From positions 682,001 through 746,000 of the forward strand of contig OZ220496.1 in assembly GCA_965116235.1 (NCBI GenBank): DNA of 64,000 nucleotides, read 5' to 3'. Made by a program: the position numbers and the translations under genes. Below the pieces are notes generated by a model that saw only the letters and a program-made list of their open reading frames with translations, made no database searches and was not told where the DNA came from. Positions within the stretch are counted from its first letter, which is position 1; every line of letters begins with the position of its first letter. This stretch comes from MPNP01 sp965116235 (GTDB taxonomy: Bacteria; Pseudomonadota; Alphaproteobacteria; Rhodobacterales; Rhodobacteraceae). Positions 54,744 to 63,960 of the stretch are shown here, one piece after another.

Positions 54744-55294
54744 CAGACGTCCCCGTTGGGGGGAAGCAGCAGAGAGTCGAAGGGAATATCAATCAGAAAG
54801 GCGAGAATGATTGTCACAATCAAGCCCGTGCTAACCGCCTGCCAGCTGAATCGTCGATCCATGAAGGTCATGAATGCTGTTATCAGAAAGATGCCGCCAG
54901 TCATGAAGCTCAGAAAGTTCCACGGTCTTGTTGTTCGCAAAAGACGGTATTCGGAGTGACTGAACAGTTCAATGGTCAGAGGGCCAAGCCATCGGAACAT
55001 GAGCAGGGTCACAATAACGGTCAGTGCGAGAATGACGATGAAGCGGACGTTATGCGACGTCAGCGTCCCGGCACTGCCTTGACGCAGGCTTTCGAGAATG
55101 ATCAGCGCTCCGCTGAAGAGAATGAACGAAGCGGCAACGGTCGGAGCAAACGCGTCGCCGATGAAGACTCGGCGACGCATGGTTTCAAACATGCCAGACC
55201 CGACGTCCTGGGGTATCCAGACAAAGAGAGCGAGGAGGCTGAGAAGAACAGTCAGACTTCCAAGAATCAATCCCGCCCTTTGTCCGTCCGGCAT
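54743..55294 (-). CDS. Tripartite tricarboxylate transporter, TctB small membrane subunit
   Basis: A 183-residue, four-helix membrane protein (GLILGSLTVLLSLLALFVW, then FAPTVAASFILFSGALIILE, and two C-terminal helices). Sequence conservation in TctB is low; the size, topology and position between tctC and tctA make the call. Confidence 0.85.
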   Translation of the reverse strand: MPDGQRAGLILGSLTVLLSLLALFVWIPQDVGSGMFETMRRRVFIGDAFAPTVAASFILFSGALIILESLRQGSAGTLTSHNVRFIVILALTVIVTLLMFRWLGPLTIELFSHSEYRLLRTTRPWNFLSFMTGGIFLITAFMTFMDRRFSWQAVSTGLIVTIILAFLIDIPFDSLLLPPNGDV

Positions 55295-55305
55295 ACAGTG
55301 AGCAA

Positions 55306-56259
55306 CTATTCGGCTGATGCGTTCAAGAGTGCTTCTGCGTCGCTGACTCCACTGTTGACCAACGCATCCAGTTCTGCGCCCTCAATGATTGACGGTCCGC
55401 CGAAACCGTTGTTGATAAAGGTGCCAACTTGCGAACTGCTGTCGCTGACCAGTGCCTTGATGGCCTCGGCGTAGGCGCTTCGAGCTTCGGATGAAAGCCC
55501 TTTCGGAGCAACCAGAAGGAAGTAGCCATCAGCCGTGAACGGTACGCCAATGTCGGCCATTGTCGGTGCGTCGGGTGAGGCGTCAAGCGGAACGTCCAGG
55601 CCGGACACGATGTTCAGTTTGTCCCCGGCCAGAACATCTCGGGTCTGTATGCCTGCGCCCCAGCCAATGTCAATGTCGCCCGCATTCAAGGCATCCATTA
55701 CAGCGCGCCCACCGGTCAGCTCGACGATGTTGAACTCGATGTCAGCCGCCTTTCCGATAAGATAAGCCAAATCGGACAGTCGGGGACTCATGGTGCCAAA
55801 TCGAATGCTTTGTCCACTCTTGGCTGCAGTGACGACATCGTCCCAGGATTGCCACGGCGAGTCGCTGAGCGAGACGATGCCAATCTGGAAGCCGGCAGTA
55901 GTCAAAATAGGCGTAAAGTCATCGACCCCGAATTCAGTCACCCCGGCCGCGACCAGGTTATAGCCCAAAGACTCGGTCACAACCATGCCGATTACGGTTC
56001 CGTCATTCGGTTCGCCACTCAGCTCCTTGAGCAGATTCAGGCCGCCTTTGCCCGTCACATTGACCGGAATAAATTCCCAGCCCTTGGCCTGGTTCAACCC
56101 TTCGGCAATCAATCGAGCCTGCGTGTCGGCTCCGCCGCCGGCGCGAAATCCAATCATGATCTTGACCGGCCCCGGGGGCATCCAGTCAGCCAGTGCCGCA
56201 AGTGTGCCAGAAGAAATCAAGCCGAGAGCACACACAAAAGTCAGAACATACTTTCTCAT
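55306..56259 (-). CDS. TctC-type (Bug family) periplasmic solute receptor
   Basis: A 317-residue exported binding protein with a signal peptide (MRKYVLTFVCALGLISSG, cleaved near LAALA). Features: KIMIGFRAGGGADTQARLIA, VNVTGKGGLNLLKEL and IRFGTMSPRLSDLAYLIGKA. It is the receptor of the TTT system encoded downstream. The ligand is probably a carboxylate; it cannot be assigned from sequence. It is divergent from the sulfatase gene. Confidence 0.92.
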   Translation of the reverse strand: MRKYVLTFVCALGLISSGTLAALADWMPPGPVKIMIGFRAGGGADTQARLIAEGLNQAKGWEFIPVNVTGKGGLNLLKELSGEPNDGTVIGMVVTESLGYNLVAAGVTEFGVDDFTPILTTAGFQIGIVSLSDSPWQSWDDVVTAAKSGQSIRFGTMSPRLSDLAYLIGKAADIEFNIVELTGGRAVMDALNAGDIDIGWGAGIQTRDVLAGDKLNIVSGLDVPLDASPDAPTMADIGVPFTADGYFLLVAPKGLSSEARSAYAEAIKALVSDSSSQVGTFINNGFGGPSIIEGAELDALVNSGVSDAEALLNASAE

Positions 56260-56416
56260 TCAAATACCTTCCCAAATACCCTAGCAGTCGGGGCTTTTTC
56301 ATTCGCCCCCGTTTAATTTGGCCGCACCCTATTTATTTGTGGGAGCAATTACAATGAATATTTTTCCCCTGGAGTGTAACTGAGCGGTCGGTTTCAGGCC
56401 GTTGGTATGCGGGCTT

Positions 56417-57853
56417 ATGACGACCAACCTGCTGATCATCATGTCTGACGAGCATCAGTCTCGAGCCATAGGCCGACTGAAGCATCCATTTGTCAAGACG
56501 CCCCAGTTGGACCGATTGGTGGACCGTGGCATGACCTTCACCAATGCCTATACTCCCAGCCCTATTTGTGTTCCGGCTCGGGCGGCCTTTGCCACGGGGC
56601 GATATGTGCACGACATTCGGCTGTGGGACAATGCGATGCCATACGCAGGTCGGCCATCCGGTTGGGGGCATAAACTTCAGCAAAGGGGGATTCCAGTCGA
56701 AAGCATCGGCAAGCTTCACTACCGGTCGGAGGAGGACCCAGCTGGCTTTGATGTTGAGCACATTCCGATGAACGTTGTCGGCGGGCACGGCATGGTTTGG
56801 GGTTCCATCCGGCGTGAAGATGAACGGACTCCACGAGACAGCAGAATGCTGGGACAATACATTGGGCCCGGAACCAGCAAATACACTGATTACGATGATG
56901 CGGTTGTTGCCCGGACAAGCCGGTGGTTTGCTGAGAGACGTTCCATGGACAAGGTTCCATGGTGTCTCTATGTCGGCTTGGTTGCTCCCCATTTCCCCTT
57001 GATCGTGCCGCAGGAGTTTTATGACCTCTACCCTCTGGACTCCCTGCCAGAGCCCAAGCTTGCGCCGCAAACGGGGTTTGTCAAGCACCCATGGGTCGAC
57101 AAGCAAAATCAGCTTATGGATTCGGAATCCAAATTTGTCGATGCCAGTGAACGCAAGCGAGCCATAGCCAGTTACTTTGGCTTGTGCTCGTGGTTGGACC
57201 ACAACGTTGGACGAATTCTGGATTCTCTTCAGCAGAACGGGTTTGGTGAAAATACAACCGTGATCTATACAAGCGATCATGGTGATAATGTTGGAGCAAG
57301 GGGTTTGTGGGGCAAATCGAACATGTACGAGGAATCAGTTGCGATTCCGATGATCATGTCCGTTCCCGGCATGCGGCCGGCACGATGTCATACACCGGTC
57401 AGCCTGATTGACCTCTCGAGCACGATCTGTGATCATTTTGACACCTCTCTGGATTTGGGTGCCCCCGGACGCTCGCTGTACGCAACAGCCAAGGCTGCTG
57501 ACGAACCGGAAAGAGTCGTGTTCAGCGAATATCATGCGGTGGGCTCGGTGTCCGGAGCCTTCATGATCCGAAAAGGAAGATGGAAATACATTCACTATGT
57601 CGGTTTTGAACCGGAGTTGTTTGACCTTGAGGATGACCCGGAAGAACTCAATTCCCTGGCCCAGGATGAAAAATACAAGGGCGTCGTTGCGTGTCTCAGG
57701 GAAGAACTGCTGTCAATTTGTGATCCAGAGTCAACAAGCGAGCTGGCCTACAGAGACCAGAGAGCTCTCATTGAGAAGTTTGGGGGTGTTGAGGCCGCCT
57801 CGAACATAGGTGCTCCCGGTGCCACTCCGCCACCGGCAAATGTAGCGGGATAA
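56417..57853 (+). CDS. Sulfatase (formylglycine type I)
   Basis: The protein of about 478 residues has the alkaline-phosphatase-superfamily sulfatase layout: MSDEHQ (metal Asp), the activation motif ICVPARAAFATGRY with Cys51 (CxPxR; matured to formylglycine), GKLHY, YVGLVAPHFPLIVP, and VIYTSDHGDNVGARGLWGKS (metal Asp-His). It resembles choline-sulfatase-like and related enzymes. No signal peptide is seen, so it is cytoplasmic. A sulfate ester entering through an adjacent TTT system is a possible substrate. The anaerobic or FGE-type activating enzyme is not in this window. Confidence 0.92.
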   Translation: MTTNLLIIMSDEHQSRAIGRLKHPFVKTPQLDRLVDRGMTFTNAYTPSPICVPARAAFATGRYVHDIRLWDNAMPYAGRPSGWGHKLQQRGIPVESIGKLHYRSEEDPAGFDVEHIPMNVVGGHGMVWGSIRREDERTPRDSRMLGQYIGPGTSKYTDYDDAVVARTSRWFAERRSMDKVPWCLYVGLVAPHFPLIVPQEFYDLYPLDSLPEPKLAPQTGFVKHPWVDKQNQLMDSESKFVDASERKRAIASYFGLCSWLDHNVGRILDSLQQNGFGENTTVIYTSDHGDNVGARGLWGKSNMYEESVAIPMIMSVPGMRPARCHTPVSLIDLSSTICDHFDTSLDLGAPGRSLYATAKAADEPERVVFSEYHAVGSVSGAFMIRKGRWKYIHYVGFEPELFDLEDDPEELNSLAQDEKYKGVVACLREELLSICDPESTSELAYRDQRALIEKFGGVEAASNIGAPGATPPPANVAG

Positions 57854-57894
57854 ATGCCTGTCGACATCGGCAGGTCGATGCACGTAAGAATCAG

Positions 57895-58713
57895 ATGAAC
57901 AGGGCAAAAAAGCTAACGCGAGAGGGCATAGTCCTTCATGATCAAGAAGACTTCCCAAAAATGGCCAAGGCAGGCCAAGTCGCAGCCCAGATTCTCGATG
58001 ATCTGTGCGATCATGTACATCCCGGTGTCAGAACCATTGAGCTGAATGAGTTCATTCATCAAAGAATAAAAGAGCTGGGCGTGAAATCGGCCACCATCGG
58101 CTACCGTGGCTATCAGCATGCGTCATGCATTTCGGTGAATCATGTGGTCTGCCATGGGATTCCCGGTGAGAAAAAACTGAATCCGGGGGATATTCTCAAT
58201 GTTGATGTGACCGTGGTCGTTGATGGATGGTATGGTGACAGCTCCCGCATGTATGTAGCCGGCAAGCCAAAATTCCGCGCTCGCAGACTCATTCAGGTCA
58301 CATACGATTCTCTAATGCTGGGTCTGGAGCAGATTCGTCCGGGAAACAGGTTTGGCGATCTGGGCTTTGTCATTCAGCAGCACGCCCAGAAGTTTGGCAT
58401 GTCAGTTGTAAGAGACTTTTGCGGTCACGGCATTGGTCAGGTCTTTCATCAGGAACCGAACGTACTGCATTTCGGTCAGCCCGGATCAGGCGCCGTGTTT
58501 CAGGAGGGCATGTTTTTTACTGTTGAGCCCATGATCAATCTGGGCAAATCGGGAACCAGACTCCTTGCGGATGGCTGGACGGCGGTAACTCAGGACCGCT
58601 CTCTTTCAGCACAGTTTGAGCATGCAATCGGTGTGACCGCTGACGGGTTCGAAATCTTTACAAACTCTCCGGCCGGGAAGTACTTTCCAACCAACTTTGC
58701 GCTGGCGGACTAG
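57895..58713 (+). CDS. map: Methionine aminopeptidase, type I
   Basis: A 272-residue metallopeptidase. All five metal ligands are visible in context: NVDVTVVVDG and YGDSSRMY (two Asp), CGHGIGQVFH (His), FTVEPMIN (Glu) and FEHAIGVTADG (Glu). It removes initiator Met. As Map is normally a housekeeping gene near rpsB or secY, its place between a sulfatase and an aldehyde dehydrogenase is unusual; it is probably a second copy, or a peptidase of the same fold with another substrate. Confidence 0.92.
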   Translation: MNRAKKLTREGIVLHDQEDFPKMAKAGQVAAQILDDLCDHVHPGVRTIELNEFIHQRIKELGVKSATIGYRGYQHASCISVNHVVCHGIPGEKKLNPGDILNVDVTVVVDGWYGDSSRMYVAGKPKFRARRLIQVTYDSLMLGLEQIRPGNRFGDLGFVIQQHAQKFGMSVVRDFCGHGIGQVFHQEPNVLHFGQPGSGAVFQEGMFFTVEPMINLGKSGTRLLADGWTAVTQDRSLSAQFEHAIGVTADGFEIFTNSPAGKYFPTNFALAD

Positions 58714-58848
58714 CTGAGCGATCATTCTTGGTATTTCACAGAGGTTGAAGTAGACGAGCAGAGCCAACTGACACTTTCAACTTGGCGAGGTCTCTGGCAT
58801 TTTGACTGTCACCCTGGGCCTGTCAAAAAATCTTCCGATCACTGTTGT

Positions 58849-60303
58849 ATGAGTAAATTGGACTTGGACAAATCAAATTCCTTGAGCACCGAGAATCAAG
58901 TTCAAGGTCTGATAAGCAGGGCCCGCCGAGCCATGAACGCGTTTTCCTACGCTGACCAAGACAGTGTTGACATGGCTGTACGAGCTTTGGCTTGGGCAAT
59001 TTACAGCCCGACCAACGCGCAGATGCTTGCCGAGATGGCTGTGCGTGACACCGGTTTGGGAAATGTCGAATCGAAGATCGTCAAGAATACACGCAAAACG
59101 CTTGGAACTCTTCGTGACCTGCTGCGGGCCAGAACGGTCGGGATCATAGAGGAATCAAAAGCCAAAGGCATGATCATTTACGGCAAGCCTGTCGGCGTTG
59201 TTGGGGCCGTGTGTCCGTCAACCAATCCTTCTGCAACGCCAGCCAACAAGGCGATGATGGCAATCAAGGGAGGGAATGCCGTCATCATTGCTCCATCCCC
59301 GGCAGGCTATAGCACTTCAGCCAAGACCGTGGAGTTGATGCGTGGCGAATTGGCCAAGTGCCGTTTTCCACAGGATCTGGTTCAGATACTGGATGCTCCC
59401 GTCACCAAGGAAGCCACGCAACGTCTTGTGGAAGAGGTCGACTTGGCCGTGGTAACCGGTTCTCAAAACAATGTGGCTCGAGCCATGCAATCGGGTACCG
59501 TATCCATCGGCGTTGGGCCAGGGAATGTTCCGGTCATTATCGACAGTACAGCCAACTTGGCTGATGCAGCAAGGAAGGTGATCGCCTCCAAGGTATTTGA
59601 CAATGCAACATCCTGCTCTTCTGAGAATGCCTTGGTCATAATCGAAGATGTTTACGATGATGCGCTTGCCGCCTTGCAAAAGGGAGGCGGGTGGCTGTGC
59701 GCAAGCAAAGAGAAAGAGAGGGTCCGAAACCGGCTTTGGGTTGATGGCGCTCTGAACCGCAGGGCAATCGCCAAGGATGCAGACGTTGCGGCTGAGCTGT
59801 TTGGACTGCCAGCAGAAGCCAGAACGTGCAAGTTTTTTATGGTTGAGGAAGAGAAAGTTTCAGGCAGGGGTGATTTTGCCGACGAGAAGCTGTCGCTTGT
59901 CCTGACCCTTTACAAGGCGCAAGACTTTGATGATTCCATCGCGATAGTGAAAGCCCTGTTGGACGTCAAGGGGAGAGGTCATTCAGTTGGCATTCACACT
60001 CGCAATCCCAACCACGCACACAAGCTTGCCCAAGAGTCGGATGTCGTGAGGGTGTTGGTCAATCAGGCTCATACATTCGGCAACGGCGGCGCGTTCGACA
60101 ACAGTCTGCCATTCACTCTTTCCATGGGAGGTGGAACGTGGGCCGGCAACGTCATTGACGAAAATCTGAATTACCGTCACTTTATCAATCGCACCCATCT
60201 GGTAACCACCATACCGGAAGACAAGCCGTCCGAACAGGAGCTGTTTGGTCCATATTGGGAACGGGTCGGCATGTCGAGGATCAGACGTGGCCAATCTCTG
60301 TGA
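58849..60303 (+). CDS. sauS: Acylating aldehyde dehydrogenase, sulfoacetaldehyde dehydrogenase (SauS) type
   Basis: A 484-residue CoA-acylating aldehyde dehydrogenase. The catalytic Cys256 is in DNATSCSSENALVI. The acylating-type N-terminal segments IYGKPVGVVGAVCPSTNPSA and IKGGNAVIIAPSPAG, and VLVNQAHTFGNGGAFDNSLP near the end, are seen. It most resembles sulfoacetaldehyde dehydrogenase (acylating) SauS, which reduces sulfoacetyl-CoA to sulfoacetaldehyde with NADPH. It overlaps the next gene, a CoA ligase beta subunit. The sulfonate assignment is supported by xsc-pta in the same window; related acylating enzymes act on acetaldehyde or succinate semialdehyde. Confidence 0.78.
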   Translation: MSKLDLDKSNSLSTENQVQGLISRARRAMNAFSYADQDSVDMAVRALAWAIYSPTNAQMLAEMAVRDTGLGNVESKIVKNTRKTLGTLRDLLRARTVGIIEESKAKGMIIYGKPVGVVGAVCPSTNPSATPANKAMMAIKGGNAVIIAPSPAGYSTSAKTVELMRGELAKCRFPQDLVQILDAPVTKEATQRLVEEVDLAVVTGSQNNVARAMQSGTVSIGVGPGNVPVIIDSTANLADAARKVIASKVFDNATSCSSENALVIIEDVYDDALAALQKGGGWLCASKEKERVRNRLWVDGALNRRAIAKDADVAAELFGLPAEARTCKFFMVEEEKVSGRGDFADEKLSLVLTLYKAQDFDDSIAIVKALLDVKGRGHSVGIHTRNPNHAHKLAQESDVVRVLVNQAHTFGNGGAFDNSLPFTLSMGGGTWAGNVIDENLNYRHFINRTHLVTTIPEDKPSEQELFGPYWERVGMSRIRRGQSL

Positions 60304-61417
60304 ATTCAGTGGCAAGAAACTGCTGTCGGACGCTGGCATTATCGTCCCAACCGGCCTGCTGGCCGAATCAAGGAAGGCTGTTCAGGCGGCCTTTCAACGT
60401 CTTGGACCTTGCGCCGTAAAAGCTCAGGTTCCGATTGGCAAAAGAGGCAAAGCGGGCGGGATTCGGATGGCATCCACGCGTGAGCAGGCCGGAATTGTGG
60501 CTGATGCCATCTTGGGCATGGAAATTGCCGGATACAGGGTGACCAAGCTTCTCGTGGAGCCATTGATCGACATCAAGCGGGAGCTTTACGTATCCATCCT
60601 GAACGATACTCGAACCAAAGGCCCAATGCTGGTGTTTTCAGCCATGGGCGGCATGGATGTGGAAGCGGTCGCCCAGGCAGCCCCGAACCGGGTTGTGCAA
60701 CAGCCCATCCCGTTTGACGATGAACTGCCCGAAGAGCTTGTCTTCAAGGCCTTGAGCGGCTTTGCCGGGAACGCAAAGACGCTGGTCCGACCCTTGCAGG
60801 CCTTGTTCAAAGTGTACCGCGCAATGGATGCTGAACTCGTGGAGGTCAATCCCTTGGTCGAAACTTCGGACGGCTCGATTGTCGCCCTGGATTGCAAGCT
60901 CGTTGTGGATGATTCAGCGCTTTACCGCCAGGAAAGCTTGCGGGCTGAAATTGTTCCCGAAATTCTGACAGAACTTGAGCGTGAGGCCCAGACACATGGT
61001 CTCAAGTATATCGAATTTGACGGCAACGTAGGAATAATAGCCAACGGGGCTGGATTGACCATGACGACAATCGATGCGGTCAAGCATTTTGGCGGGAAGC
61101 CGGCCAATTTTCTGGAAATTGGAGGTGAGGCCTATACCAAGGGCAAGATTGCATTGGAGATCTTGCTGAAGAATGATGCCATAAAGTCAGTTCTGGTAAA
61201 TTTGTGTGGTGCTTTTGCCCGTACGGATGTCATGGTCGAAGGCATCATTCATGCCTGGAAGGAACTTGAGCCGAGTGTGCCCCTCTACTTTTCCATCGAT
61301 GGCACTGGCTACGAAGAGGCCATTGCCCGGGTTCGCAAGGAACTGGATGCCGAACCTTGCGAAACCATGGATGCTGCCGTACAGATGGCCGTAAAAGCGG
61401 CGGAGTCCGATCTATGA
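60287..61417 (+). CDS. ADP-forming acyl-CoA ligase, beta subunit (SucC-like)
   Basis: The 376-residue protein starts at GTG 60287 (AGGA seven bases upstream) and overlaps sauS by 17 bases. It has an ATP-grasp fold (AVKAQVPIGKRGKAGGIRMA, then VSILNDTRTKGPMLVFSAMG and ELVEVNPLVE) and a C-terminal CoA-binding region (NGAGLTMTTIDAVKHFGGKP and ANFLEIGGEAYTKGKIALEI). It would ligate CoA to a short carboxylate, here probably sulfoacetate, in the role of the two-subunit ADP-forming sulfoacetate-CoA ligase described in other bacteria. Succinate or malate activation is the alternative. Confidence 0.8.
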   Translation: MANLCEFSGKKLLSDAGIIVPTGLLAESRKAVQAAFQRLGPCAVKAQVPIGKRGKAGGIRMASTREQAGIVADAILGMEIAGYRVTKLLVEPLIDIKRELYVSILNDTRTKGPMLVFSAMGGMDVEAVAQAAPNRVVQQPIPFDDELPEELVFKALSGFAGNAKTLVRPLQALFKVYRAMDAELVEVNPLVETSDGSIVALDCKLVVDDSALYRQESLRAEIVPEILTELEREAQTHGLKYIEFDGNVGIIANGAGLTMTTIDAVKHFGGKPANFLEIGGEAYTKGKIALEILLKNDAIKSVLVNLCGAFARTDVMVEGIIHAWKELEPSVPLYFSIDGTGYEEAIARVRKELDAEPCETMDAAVQMAVKAAESDL

Positions 61418-62274
61418 TATCAAGAAGGGAGCACCGGGTGCTTGTCTTCGGCCTGACCGGCAAGCAGGGAACCTTTTGGGGTCGAGAAATGATTGACTAT
61501 GGCACCTGTGTTGTCGGTGGCGTCAATCCCCGAAAGCCGGGAATCAGACACTTGGGTGTTCCAGTATTTGCCTCGGCTCAGGAATGTTGCCAGGAGGTGG
61601 ATTTTGATACGGCGCTGTTCTTTGTACCTCCCCGTGTGGCAAAGCAGGCGGCCATTGACGCATCCGAAGCGGGTGCCAGACGCATGATTTGCCTGACGGA
61701 ACACATCCCCGTTCAGGATGTCATGGAGATTGTCGCCGTGGCCAAGGCCAATGGAGCCCAAGTCGTTGGCCCCAATACCGCCGGACTGGTTACACCGGGA
61801 GAATCCTTTGCCGGCATCATGCCGGCCTTTAATGATCGGGTGTTCAAGCCGGGCAAGGTTGGAGTCATATCAAGATCAGGCAGTTTGGGTACCCTGATCT
61901 GCTTGAATTTGGTGCAAAGGGGAATGGGTCAGTCCGCTTTTTGCGGCGTCGGCGGAGACCCCATCATTGGAACCAGCATTCGTGAAGCCCTGCGGCATAT
62001 GGATCAAGATGCCAATACCGAAGCGGTCGTGATTTGCGGTGAAATCGGCGGCCATGCCGAAGAAGAGGCGGCAGAATACGCCTCGACCATGAGCAAGCCG
62101 GTCGTTGCGTTCATCGCTGGAAGGCATTCGCCAGAAGGAAAGAAGATGGGGCATGCGGGAGCCATCGTATCTGGGGAGTCAGGTGGTTATGCCTCCAAGC
62201 GCGAATATCTGGAAAAAAACGGCGTGGCTGTTGCGGACTTGCCCAGTCAAGTTCCCGATTTGCTTGGAGCATGA
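61414..62274 (+). CDS. ADP-forming acyl-CoA ligase, alpha subunit (SucD-like)
   Basis: A 286-residue subunit from ATG 61414, coupled to the beta gene by ATGA. It shows the CoA-binding N-terminal fold (VFGLTGKQGTFWGREMIDYG, then GGVNPRKPG), VGPNTAGLVTPGES, KVGVISRSGSLGTL, and the phosphorylated His247 in GHAGAIVSGESGG. The usual succinyl-CoA synthetase SRSGTLTYE is replaced by SRSGSLGTL, in line with a paralogue of different substrate. Part of sauS-beta-alpha with the following TTT transporter. Confidence 0.82.
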   Translation: MISRREHRVLVFGLTGKQGTFWGREMIDYGTCVVGGVNPRKPGIRHLGVPVFASAQECCQEVDFDTALFFVPPRVAKQAAIDASEAGARRMICLTEHIPVQDVMEIVAVAKANGAQVVGPNTAGLVTPGESFAGIMPAFNDRVFKPGKVGVISRSGSLGTLICLNLVQRGMGQSAFCGVGGDPIIGTSIREALRHMDQDANTEAVVICGEIGGHAEEEAAEYASTMSKPVVAFIAGRHSPEGKKMGHAGAIVSGESGGYASKREYLEKNGVAVADLPSQVPDLLGA

Positions 62275-62489
62275 CCGGTTTCCCACATCATTGTACGTGG
62301 CCTGTCTTGTGCTCATGCAGTGGAGCAAATGGCGTGCATACACCCGTTCGAGCGGTCCTGCCCCGTAACTGTCTCCGAGCGACCTTGAAAGTTCGACTCT
62401 TGAATGATATACACTGATATAATGTATGCCAATGAAATGCAGGTCTGAAACCTGAGTCTTGGTAAATTGATATGCGTAGGGAGGATGTT

Positions 62490-63440
62490 ATGCGTTTAAT
62501 TCGAATTCTGTTTGTGGTTTTGGCTACGTGTGGCCTTGCGGTTATCGCCAAGGCCGAAGACTATCCGTCCAAAACGATTGAGGTGGTAACTCATGCCGGC
62601 AATGGCGGTGGTACCGATGTTACCACTCGGATGATGATGTTGAGGGCACGTCGTGAACTGGGTCAAGACATGATCGTCGTGAACAAGCGAGGTGGAGGTG
62701 GCTCAGCGGCCATGGATCATTATCTGACTGTCCCGGCGGACGGTTATACGATTCTGACCTTTACCATCGGTCATGCTGCAGAGTTGGCCAAGGGCAACAC
62801 CGACATGAAGCTGGAAGACATCAGGCCGATAGCCCGCGGAACGGACGACCCGCAAATCCTGATGGTTCGCTGCGGGGTTTATGACAGTGCCGAGGCCTTT
62901 GTGAATGCCCAGATGGACACGGGCCTAATCTACGGAACCACTCACGTGGCCAACATTGATGATGTATCGGCCTTCATGTTTACCGTTAAGGGCGGCATGG
63001 CCACGCCAACGATTCTGCCGTTTGATGGAGGTGGTGAACTCGCAACACAACTCGTGGCCGGTGCCGTTGACGTGGCTGTTCTGAATTTAGCTGAAGCTGT
63101 CAGCCAGATCGAAGCGGGAGACATCTGCCCGATCGTTGTCCTTGCCGACCAAAGAATGTCGGCTCTGCCCGATGTATCTACGGCCAAGGAGATGGGGATC
63201 CCGGTGAGTTTTTCGACCGTCCGGGGCTTTGTCGTTCATGCCGATACACCCGATGATGTGGCCGAAAAGATTGAAGAATCGCTTATCAAGGCGATGAGTC
63301 ATGGCATTTATCAGGGTTACCTGACTTCGGTCGGACTGGATTCGTCATCCGTTGCCGGTTCCGATGTTTGGGGCGGTCAGATTTCAACCATGATCATGGA
63401 CATGGAATCGGCTCTGCGTGAGTTGGGTTTCATCGAATAA
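62490..63440 (+). CDS. TctC-type periplasmic solute receptor
   Basis: A protein of about 316 residues with a signal peptide (MRLIRILFVVLATCGLAVI, then AKAED). ATG 62490 has AGGGAGGA just upstream; the ATG at 62472 is less likely. Bug-family features: KTIEVVTHAGNGGGTDVTTR, VVNKRGGGGSAAMDHYL and GTTHVANID. It lies downstream of the CoA ligase and leads a second TTT system. By position it is the best candidate for sulfoacetate or a related carboxylate uptake receptor. Confidence 0.9.
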   Translation: MRLIRILFVVLATCGLAVIAKAEDYPSKTIEVVTHAGNGGGTDVTTRMMMLRARRELGQDMIVVNKRGGGGSAAMDHYLTVPADGYTILTFTIGHAAELAKGNTDMKLEDIRPIARGTDDPQILMVRCGVYDSAEAFVNAQMDTGLIYGTTHVANIDDVSAFMFTVKGGMATPTILPFDGGGELATQLVAGAVDVAVLNLAEAVSQIEAGDICPIVVLADQRMSALPDVSTAKEMGIPVSFSTVRGFVVHADTPDDVAEKIEESLIKAMSHGIYQGYLTSVGLDSSSVAGSDVWGGQISTMIMDMESALRELGFIE

Positions 63441-63474
63441 CGCCCAGCCCGCTCCCCGTCCGGATTTGGGGCTT

Positions 63475-63960
63475 ATGCCCATGGACAGCGATTCCGAACG
63501 AAAGATCAAGGGAACCGCCACCGAATCTTGGGTGGTTCCCTTGGTTATTGTCGCTTTTTGTGGTTTTGCCTATTGGCTGACGACTGAATTCGCTCGAATG
63601 CCGCCCATCTTGAAGCGTGGCATCCAGCCCTCTGACTTTCCTCAGCTGCTGATTTTCCTCATGGTTGGATTGACGGCACTGATCGTCTGGAAAGATCCAG
63701 TCCGAGCAACCGCAAAAATTGCCAACCCAACACTGATTGCCATGGGGCTGATGGCCGTATTTGTCCTTTTGGTGTTTCTGGACTTCTTCTTTGCCCTGTC
63801 AATCTTTTGCCTGGGCCTGACCCTTCTGTGGAAGGAGAAAGACTGGCGGGTCCTTCTTCTCGTTGGTTTCCTGGTTCCCATCGGGGTCTTCTTTCTTTTT
63901 GACCAGGTTTTCGAGGTGCGTTTTCCCCGAGGTTTCCTGACCAATTTGTGGTACAGGTGA
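63475..63960 (+). CDS. Tripartite tricarboxylate transporter, TctB small membrane subunit
   Basis: A protein of about 161 residues with four hydrophobic helices (VVPLVIVAFCGFAYWLTTEF; FPQLLIFLMVGLTALIVW; LIAMGLMAVFVLLVFLDFFF; VLLLVGFLVPIGVFFLF). Low primary conservation; called from size, topology and order tctC-tctB-tctA. An upstream in-frame extension overlaps tctC. The stop overlaps the next start by one base. Confidence 0.85.
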   Translation: MPMDSDSERKIKGTATESWVVPLVIVAFCGFAYWLTTEFARMPPILKRGIQPSDFPQLLIFLMVGLTALIVWKDPVRATAKIANPTLIAMGLMAVFVLLVFLDFFFALSIFCLGLTLLWKEKDWRVLLLVGFLVPIGVFFLFDQVFEVRFPRGFLTNLWYR

